Positions 56,691 to 64,000 of a DNA stretch of 64,000 nucleotides are shown piece after piece. Both the position numbers and the translations under genes were made by a program. The notes under the pieces are model-generated. The model did not search any database. It was not told where the DNA came from and saw only the letters and a program-made list of their open reading frames with translations. Origin of the DNA: Sipunculus nudus (Eukaryota; Annelida; Sipuncula; Golfingiida; Sipunculidae); NCBI GenBank assembly GCA_026874595.1, contig CM049318.1, positions 44,744,456 through 44,808,455 of the forward strand, in the 5' to 3' direction. How positions within the stretch are numbered: the stretch's first letter is position 1; each line of letters begins with the position of its first letter.

Positions 56691-57790
56691 TGAGCTATAG
56701 CGATCACTCTTTGTCCGTCTCTCCGTCTGTTTTTTTGTCCGTCCGTCCGTTATCCAGGCACAAATCGTAAACGCTGGGTTCTGGAATCTTCTTGCTTCAT
56801 ATCTAGGGAGGCCCATTAAAATATCTACTTGTAAACCTGAGATTAGGTCTTTGTTACCAAAAACCTCTGAGCTATGGGGCTCCAAAGTACCTCCCTAAAA
56901 TAAGGAAAATTTGATACAAAATCTGAACAACTATTGCATTGATCACCATGGTTCTCTGCATATTCTCTGGATTCTCTGGATATTGATCATGGAATGTTTC
57001 ATCAGTTTCTGCAGTCTGGTGGCGCCATCTGTATTTTTTTTTTTTCGATTTTTTCCTCTATTTTTGAGACTTCTTAAGATGCGAACATCTGTTAACAGGG
57101 CACGAATCGTAATGACTTGACCTAGAATCTTCTCTCTTAACATACAGGAAGGCCCATGAAACGTCTCTTCGGAAACCTGAAATTAGGTCTCTGTTACCCA
57201 TAACCTTTGAATTATGGGGCTACGAAGTATCCCCCAGAATAATGGAAAATTTGATACATAAGCTCGAGTATCTGAACACCTATTACATTGATCACCATGA
57301 TTCTCTGCATGGATATTGATCATAGAATGTTTCATCAGTTTTTGTAGTCTGGTGGCGCCACCTGTAATTGTTCGATTTTTACGAATTTTTCCTCGATTTT
57401 TTAGACCTCTTAAGATGCGGTCATCTGTTAACAGGGCACAAATCATAACGACTGGACCTAGAATATTCTCTCTTAACAAGCAGGGAGGCTCATGAAAAGT
57501 CTCCTTTGAAACCTGAAATTAGGTCTCTGTTACCCACTAACTGTGAGCGTAGGGGCTCTGAAGTACCCCCGCAGAATAATGGAAATTTGATACAAATGCT
57601 CAAGACTTGTTTTCGAGACCTCATAAGATGCGGTCATATGTTAACGGGGCCAAAATCGTAACGACTGGACCTAGAATATTCTGTCTTGACATACAGGAAG
57701 GCCCATGAAAATTCTCTTTGGAAACCTGAAATAAGGTATATCTTTTACACTTAACCTCTGAGCTACGGGTCTTGAACTTTCCCCTTTAAT
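56691..57790. repeat. ~338-bp tandem repeat of the AGCTCAGCTGA / GTCCGTC family
   Basis: AGGCCCAT-AAA-ACCTGA-ATTAGGTC recurs at 56810, 57149, 57486 and 57700 (last unit shortened to ~214 bp). Units include ACAGGGCACAAATC, GAGCTATGGGGCTC, GGAAAATTTGATACA, TTGATCACCATG and GTGGCGCCACCTG. The first unit starts GAGCTATAGCGATCACTCTT and TGTCCGTCCGTCCG. The 66- and 98-aa minus frames are repeat by-products. Confidence 0.85.
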
Positions 57791-58805
57791 TACAATGATC
57801 TGGACGTCATTGATATAGGTTGTGTTGTAAGTGCTGCCACCTATTGGAGATTAGGCAAACTAAAGCATGTTATATTAGAGATCAGGTTCCAGCTCTATGT
57901 ATATGAATGACAGACAGTGTTAGAGAGAAATATATCATTAGACATGTATGATGGGTGATAATATTTAATTTTATCAATATAATGATGAAGATGTTTGTTT
58001 TATCATGGACATTCTAACAGTACTCGTTATATTAACCTTTTTAACAATAACTCAGGACCAGATTTAATTGTTAGAAGGCATTATTTGAGCACTTCCGTTG
58101 TAAATGGTATATATTTATCAGGTTGCCAGATAGAAAATCAACACATGTGGATCAGTCAGATTGTTAAAATATGTTTATATATAGTTCTATTTATTTATAA
58201 AAGTAAATGTAGATCACATGCCACATGCTTGTTGGTAAACCATCATCATTCGATTTCTTATGGAAACCCTTGTGCCATATAATTTAAATGCAGTTGACAT
58301 GTTAGTATAGTTAGTGATGACACATATTGAACATAATTATCCGAGGGTTTTAGGTTCGAATCCAGACTAGTCCATGTTTATAGAGAAGATAATGATCATT
58401 AAATTGGAACAGTTGCATGTAAACCCAGATCAGCTTATGATGATATATGTTAAACTCAGTTCGTTACTATCTATGATATGAAAGACTTCTGTTTATTTCT
58501 TATTATTATATGATGAGATAACAGGCTAGTTCTATCATGGTGATAGTGAAATGTATCAACATCATTGCATTGAGATCAGACTGAATATTGCAATGAGAGT
58601 CTTTGAGTATTGGTTTGAGTTTAAAGGCCAATATTGTCGGACTCATAGTTACACGACATTTATTATGCTTGTAAATGATACTTGAGGGATGCATACATGT
58701 GATAATGTATTTATGCTTGAATAATAAAGGTCATGTTTCTGTTCTCGCTCGATGAAGACATCGTGTTTTACTATTCTTTCCTGTGTTTTTCAGGAGTGAC
58801 ATCTG
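57791..58805. other. Unassigned sequence, possible retroelement 3' region
   Basis: AT-rich, ending with AATAATAAAGGTCATGTT (poly(A) signal-like at 58722) and a pyrimidine tract before satellite. GGTTCGAATCC at 58352 matches a tRNA B-box, but no tRNA folds around it. No protein was recognised. Confidence 0.4.
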
Positions 58806-59215
58806 TAAACGCTGGCCCCTCCGTTTGGGCCTATAACACATATATTAATAGTGACAAACACTTACTTGAGTATTTCATATCCGAAGGGTTAGAGATACCC
58901 GTATCACGGATATATCATATATTATTAGTGACAAACACTTACTGCAGGATTTCATGTCAGAAGTGTTGGGGTAACCCGAATCCCGGATATGCCATATTTT
59001 TATAGTGACAAACACTAACTGGAGTATTTCATGCCCGAAGGGTTAGGTTAACCCGTATCCCAGATATAGCATATATTAAAAGTGACAAACAGTAACTGGA
59101 GTATTTCATGTCCGAAGGCTTATGGGGTAAACCGTATCAAGGATATAGCCGATATTAATAGTGACAAACACTGACTGGATTAGGCCTATTTCATGTCCGA
59201 AGGCTTAGGGTAACT
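58806..59215. repeat. 77-bp satellite, block 4
   Basis: About five units (ATTAATAGTGACAAACACT, TATTTCATATCCGAAGGG, ATCCCGGATATGCC), matching blocks 1-3. Together the blocks suggest one satellite locus broken up by retroelements. Confidence 0.9.
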
Positions 59216-59544
59216 TCCGGTCACATGCATGACTAAAGGTTGAGGGTGCGTGGTTAGAGGCTCCCACAAAATCGACTAAAATAAATGCAAATGTCGCCAA
59301 AGTAAATTACAATATGACCAGAGGTATACGTACTGGGAAAAGACGTCGAAATCTGTTGGTGATGTGGACAAATGTGTGGAGAAGGACACCGAAAAATAAG
59401 AAACAGGTGGGCCTTCTCAGATAACACAAGAGGCAAGCAATACGGACGGCACCCAGGATTTAAATGCGCAGTTGCAAAGTGCTCTCGCTGAAATTAAATT
59501 AGTACTGGGCTCTAACAGAGAGATCAAAGACCAAATTGAAAATA
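59216..59544. other. 5' part of LINE ORF1, too decayed to translate
   Basis: Plus-strand pieces are broken by stops. No conserved block was recognised before the coiled coil at 59552. Confidence 0.45.
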
Positions 59545-60210
59545 TGCATACTTGAAGAAACAACTAGACGATTTGTCTACAAAGCAATCGAACATAAAAC
59601 AAAACATCCAGGGTCATGAAAATAATCTAGAGTCTCTATATAAATCTGTTGATAGTCTGAAAGGGCAGAAAGATCAGCTTGTTAGTGAGGTTGCAGAACT
59701 AAGGAAAGAAAAGACAGAATTACAGAATCAAAATATGGAGGAATTACTGATAAACAAACTTCAGGAACAAATAACAACAACAGGAAAGATAGGCCTACCT
59801 TAGAGAATGGAATCTGAGAATTGTAGGAGTAGGGGAGATAGGTGAAATAGAAAACTGTAAAAATACAGGTGCCAGAATCATATCTCAAAATAAACTGGTG
59901 AATATGAGTGAAGATGAGTTGAAAAAAACCATAGAGACGGCTCACAGATCTGGAAAGAAGGGCACACAGCCACGGCATATCGCAGTGAGGTTGCACAATA
60001 GACCACTAAGAAATGAAATTATTGTAGGGAGAAAAACAAAACTGCAAAATTAAAAGCATTCGAATAGTCGAAGATTTAACATTGAAAGACCTGCTGTTAA
60101 AACAAAAGGCTAAACCGCAAATGGCCGTTGCCTATAACGACGGTGATCGAGTAAGGTTCTGGCGTGGACGGCTCTACGTCAACGGCAAGCCAGTACCCAT
60201 TCAGGATCCT
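59545..60210 (+). pseudogene. LINE ORF1-like protein (coiled coil, RNA-binding part)
   Basis: A heptad-rich coiled coil (HENNLESLYKSVDSLKGQKD, VAELRKEKTELQNQNMEELL) at 59552-59803 is followed, after frame breaks, by EDELKKTIETAHRSGKKGTQ, PRHIAVRLHNRPLRNEIIVG, and RIVEDLTLKDLLLKQKAKPQ with WRGRLYVNGKPVPI. The order coiled coil, AHRxGK..PR.I.V, EDLT..LL..R..L is that of L1/Tx1-type ORF1 proteins, which coat the element RNA. Two frame changes and several stops show it is a relic. Confidence 0.75.
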
Positions 60211-60370
60211 GCCCCTCGCTCGATTCACCAGAGATCAGCAGCACAAAGCGACACAACAACAGACTGACGTCTGTTCTTCCATATCCCGTCCATAGGTTTG
60301 TAACGCATTCTACCATGACGGAGCTGCCACGTGGTGTACGAACTGCGCATGCTCAGGAGGAGCCACAATC

Positions 60371-60914
60371 GTAGACTGGTACCCCGCTCTATTATGGCAT
60401 CGCTGCTCTAGGCCAATCATAGAGACGGGCGTACAACGCCATCTTATGTACTCCCGGCAGACTATTTCCAACTCCAGTATGTATGATATATGATATATGA
60501 TAAAAATAAGCATTTCGTTTGCTCAGAGAAGTTACCAAAAGTTGGTTGTACGTTACGTGAGACATTTATGATCAGATTAATATATATTAATAATAAATCA
60601 CTGCTACGCAAGTGGAATATAAAAGATTCAGTATAACGTATTATCTATACATCCATCATTCACTTTTTGTGTAACAACTAAATCTTCAATATTTGAATAC
60701 TAGAAATAAAAAGAAAGTTATTTTATAAGAAATTAACACGGATAATCAACCAGGATCGCGTGAACGTCCATGACAACCAGTATGAGCGTGCATAGTGGAG
60801 TTGGAACCAGTCTACAGGTAAGGCAGGAGTTGCAAGTGGGAGTACTTAAGATGGCGTTGTACGCCTGTGTCTATGCTTGGCTGAGGGCCATAATAGAGCA
60901 GGGTACCAGTCTAC
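60371..60914. mobile_element. TIR element (544 bp) with ~75-bp inverted ends
   Basis: Left arm GTAGACTGGTACCCCGCTCT and right arm, inverted, GTAGACTGGTACCCTGCTCT. Both continue through ATTATGGC, a GCCAA-CATAGA-A segment and GGCGTACAACGCCATCTTA. A clear target duplication was not found. A single-ended copy is at 63049-63095. The element separates LINE ORF1 from LINE RT fragments. Confidence 0.7.
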
Positions 60915-61055
60915 CACTATTAGTGAGAAGCTTTATAGATAGGCGGCGACACTTTTCGTTTATTTAGTTTATTTAATTTTTATAAAAGTATTTAATATCA
61001 ACGGCTTAGCAGAAAAAATAATAAAGCCGTATAAATAAATAAATAAAATAAATAT

Positions 61056-61093
<38 letters not shown>

Positions 61094-61122
61094 TTTTTGT
61101 ATAGGAATCGAAAGCGACATTA
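60915..61122. repeat. AAAT- and TA-rich microsatellite
   Basis: (AAAT)n near 61034-61050 and (TA)n at 61053-61091. Confidence 0.85.
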
Positions 61123-61260
61123 TATCTTTGTTACTATATAGACGACATTCTATTAATAACGAACACAGAGGCGGAATTGCAAAATTTACTTTTTACTATC
61201 GAGTGTTGTGTATATCCCGGCAGCTTAAAAAGTGAACACAGTGAAGTGGTATGCATTTAA
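61123..61260 (+). pseudogene. LINE reverse transcriptase fragment (YIDD)
   Basis: The frame LCYYIDDILLITNTEAELQN, LLFTIECC contains the RT catalytic YIDD and the following helix of LINE RTs, then runs to TAA at 61258-61260. The rest of the palm is missing. Same strand as the ORF1 relic 1 kb upstream, so probably the same element family. Confidence 0.75.
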
Positions 61261-61391
61261 AGGGTATCAGGAAGACACAAACTTGAAATATTATCATTAT
61301 GGTACCGAACTGTGAGCGTTCAAAAGTGCCTCGGTTTTTACCTACGTTCACGAACACCTAAACTCTGATAAAAGTTCTGATTTCCTAGCGG

Positions 61392-61607
61392 ATGCTGGAT
61401 TATGAGCTTTTGGTTCAATATTGGACAAGTTTAAGAATTATAAGAATATATGACCCCTTTACAAAATTATATACTCTGGGGGTAGTAAATTATGCGTCTG
61501 AGATATGGGAATATGCCAAAACCCTGTGTGAAAAAATTGCATTTTTTAGCGTTCACAGGTATTTTCATTTTGAAATTGCTGCTATAAACGGGACATTTGT
61601 TAGTTAA
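61392..61607 (+). pseudogene. LINE Pol C-terminal fragment
   Basis: FTKLYTLGVVNYASEIWEYA matches the LFDxLVxPILNYGSEIWGF block downstream of LINE RTs, followed by a degenerate VHRYFHFEIAAI for VHLxFCKxILG. Ends at TAA. Stops interrupt the link to 61260. Confidence 0.65.
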
Positions 61608-62880
61608 CATGTGTGGTTAGTATCATTTCATTGATATGTTATGGTTTGGGATCACTGAAGTTTTTATCAGTTTTTTTCAGCACTTACGACAAAGAAGAAT
61701 ACGTTAAGAAGTTTATGACCCGATAGCAAAGATATACTTGCTCGGATTTGGTGTTGGATACTTGCGCTGAGAAGAGAAACTAACAGATTTCAGACACTAT
61801 GGATGACACCAAAAATTAAATAAATAAATAAATATATAGGAATCTAAAAACTTAAGAAAGGGGTGTTCCATATCTGAAAACGGTGATGTCAAAGAAGAGA
61901 CAAAAAGAGTTTTGATTGTTCTGCCTATTATAAACCCCTACCCATTTCTATTTGATTAAACATCTTACACTATTACGCAAGCAGTTTCCTGATCTTGATA
62001 AAGCAGTTCAATTGGTTTATTTAATGAATTGTGACCATAAGGTTTTGGTAGAATACTTGGTCCGATGTTGGAACAAGTGAAAATATTTACTTTAACGCTC
62101 TTATAGAAAAAAAACCCCGCACACTCTAATGATTTACTGCATTTACATTTAAGATGATATAAAAGCCGAAAGGGGACTGGATAATTTACTGATGTATCTG
62201 AAAAAAAGTTTATATCATGTATGTTACATATCATTGTAATTAAAAATAAAATACTAATGAAAGCTGCAAAGAAAGTCCAAACAATCAATCATTCTATAAA
62301 AAATACACAATATATACAATCCAAAATTTTATTATACTGTAATAAGGAAAAATGTATACCTATATAAGAATAACTAAAATATTTGATATGTGTTGACCTT
62401 GTCTCGTCCCAATACGATTTATTCCGATTTGCTCTGCTGCTCTCTGATCATATCACAGTTGTGGATTGACTGGATTCCGCAACAAGTATTGACCAAATGT
62501 GCTCAAATATGAACTTGTGCAATGCAACGTTTTCTTGGCGACGTCATCTACGTCATGCATAACGTTACGGTGGAAGATAAAAATTTGAGCAGGTAAATTC
62601 GACTTAGGAGATACAATTACTCTCAAACAACAACTCCTTTCATTTCATTATATATTGCTTATTTTCCAATAAGTATTCAAAATAAAATACACAATTACCC
62701 TGAATAAAAGGCAAAAGAAACGACTTCGCAATGGTTAATGCACCACATTTCATGACGCCGAATTTTCCTGATTTCCTTTGAAGTTACTTGGCCCTTTGAT
62801 CTAGGATACCAGTGATTAACGGTGCATCAGCTTAATTGCGGTACGCTTGACTGACCACTGCTGACACACGGTGACCTGAC
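61608..62880. other. Unassigned sequence
   Basis: Probably more decayed LINE to about 61,800, then AT-rich sequence. An AAAT run lies near 61818. The 107-aa minus frame at 61965-62288 has no recognised motif. Confidence 0.45.
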
Positions 62881-62995
62881 ACACAATAACCGAGACTTCA
62901 AAATCTCAGTACCCGAGACTGCAAAACACGGTAACCGAGACTTACAACGGTAACCGAGACTTACAACGGAGATAACCGAGACTTTCGGACCGTGT
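62881..62995. repeat. Short tandem repeat (GGTAACCGAGACTTACAAC)
   Basis: AACCGAGACTT or ACCCGAGACTG occurs five times between 62889 and 62980, flanked by ACACACGGTGACCTGACACA and the inverse-like GACCGTGTGTCAATTAG, giving a short inverted terminal pair. Confidence 0.7.
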
Positions 62996-62997
62996 GT

Positions 62998-63226
62998 CAA
63001 TTAGTCTCTCCAACAGACGCCAGGTGCCGCTACCGCTCTTGCAGACTATCTTTATGTTTGGCTGAGGGCCATAATAGAGCAGGGTACCAGTCTAGTTTAC
63101 GGGTCGCCAAGGTTAGTAACGTCCTTGAACTACAATGTGCTGCCACCTATCAGCTTTGTCACTACGGAGTGCTTATTGACACAGTCTCTCCAACAGACGC
63201 CAGGTGCCGCTACCGCTCTTGCACCA
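62998..63226. repeat. Direct 43-bp duplication around an element end
   Basis: GTCTCTCCAACAGACGCCAG then GTGCCGCTACCGCTCTTGCA occurs at 63004-63045 and 63184-63222. Between them is a single end of the 60.4-kb TIR element (GGCTGAGGGCCATAATAGAG, 63058). Confidence 0.75.
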
Positions 63227-63525
63227 GTACGTCTGTTATTGGACGCCATTTTTCTTAGGAACGGAAGTGTTGTTTGGCATGCCCAAGGAATCCCCCTACC
63301 AAACCACCCTTGCAATAGACAAGCAAAAGTGGATTATTTTTGCCACACAACCAAAGAATATTGTTTACTTGTCTTTATTGGGGTCTGCCGGGTTTGTGCA
63401 AGAGCGACATCCATTCTGGATTCACCTTCAGATGCTAGCGGGGGGTTTCCTTGCGCATGCCCAACGGCACTTCCGTTTTTCAAGAATTTGAAAAAAATGG
63501 CGTCCAATAATAGACGTACTGGTGC
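63221..63525. mobile_element. Hairpin TIR element (305 bp)
   Basis: Left GCACCAGTACGTCTGTTATT and right, inverted, GCACCAGTACGTCTATTATT, extending through GGACGCCATTTTT, CGGAAGTG and GGCATG to arms of about 85 bp. The centre (63305-63440) is unique sequence. No coding potential. Directly abuts the dispersed repeat at 63526. Confidence 0.75.
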
Positions 63526-64000
63526 CACCCTTCCGCCAGAGGTCGTTTCTACTCAAAACGAATCTCTTCTGTTTGGGCACTGTGGGAAGGACCGAACTAT
63601 TTGACAAGTGTAGCCTGGTACCAAATTCTCTAAACACGGAATTAACGGACGGACGGACTAACCATAACTACAGCACATATATACCGGGTTACTTATCAGC
63701 TAATAGTCAGACGTCAGCTGAGCTAAAATTGTGGGTTCCCTTAACTTGCCAAAGCCCGAAGTTCAGCCCCGTATATATTATGCACCTATATACTATAATA
63801 TAGTACATCCCAGTACCCGTGTCAACATGTTTTCTGGGAAAATTTTTCATATGGGTAAAGCAGTGTAAACCTTTCTTGTCCAAAGGTTGCAGGAGCTATT
63901 CCGCCGACTACCTGCGTAAAAAAGTAATGCCTTACCATGTTTTGATTTTGTATGAGACAATCTTAAATATGACAAAACAGATCACAGCGTTTACGAATTA
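63526..64000. repeat. Inverted copy of the 15-kb dispersed repeat
   Basis: Reverse complement of 14953-15387, continuing to the window edge (ACAGATCACAGCGTTTACG at 63978). Small indels, such as the TTATGCACCTATATAC insertion near 63778, distinguish the copies. Confidence 0.85.

Noticed and set aside
58345-58362. tRNA or tRNA-derived SINE suggested by GGTTCGAATCC
   Set aside because: A B-box match is present, but no A-box at the proper distance, no acceptor stem and no anticodon arm were found.

Overview
This 64 kb window looks like animal nuclear DNA with almost no recognisable host genes. The likely host is a lophotrochozoan mollusc, most plausibly a bivalve. That is inferred from AT-rich sequence, TTAGGG-type telomere-like motifs, and dispersed repeats that start with AGCTCAGCTGA or CCCCCGCC...GGGGCATATAG and run into GTCCGTC blocks, which I associate with bivalve genomes. 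No bacterial operons, rRNA, tRNA or CRISPR arrays are visible. Nearly all the interpretable sequence is transposable elements, satellites and their nested insertions.

Layout. 1-1.54 kb: the 3' end of a Ty3/gypsy Pol (RNase H as the last domain), a polypurine tract, an LTR, and possibly a primer-binding site. 1.6-12.4 kb: a satellite array with a 456-bp monomer (six ~76-bp subunits carrying GGGTTAGGGTTA). It contains a 4,572-bp higher-order repeat and is split near its right edge by a 901-bp hAT-like element with an exact 8-bp target duplication. 12.4-31.3 kb: a mosaic of non-autonomous DNA transposons (two related elements with CAGGSCTYGAATTT ends and 5-bp target duplications, one element with a 9-bp duplication, one pogo/Tigger-like element), a broken LINE on the minus strand, and a 681-bp tandem duplication.

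31.3-39.7 kb: the only plausible host coding sequence. Two exon-like segments at 33.1 and 33.5 kb resemble the molybdopterin domain of xanthine dehydrogenase/aldehyde oxidase. Next to them, between TA microsatellites, is an almost perfect ~170-bp palindrome made of two head-to-head hammerhead ribozyme motifs. 39.7-41.6 kb: a 403-bp satellite rich in AACGTT. 42.1-43.8 kb: a Penelope-like element (RT thumb plus GIY-YIG endonuclease) flanked by ~410-bp inverted arms, each with a hammerhead ribozyme.

45.0-59.2 kb: blocks of a 77-bp satellite interrupted by a solo LTR (ATAT duplication), a broken minus-strand Ty3/gypsy element whose integrase precedes the RT (Gmr1-like order), and a broken plus-strand Ty3/gypsy element with the usual PR-RT-RH-IN order. 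59.2-64 kb: LINE ORF1 and RT relics, two inverted-repeat elements, and an inverted copy of a repeat also found at 15 kb.

Most coding sequence here is decayed. The parts that may still act are cis elements: the ribozymes, the inverted repeats and the satellite arrays.
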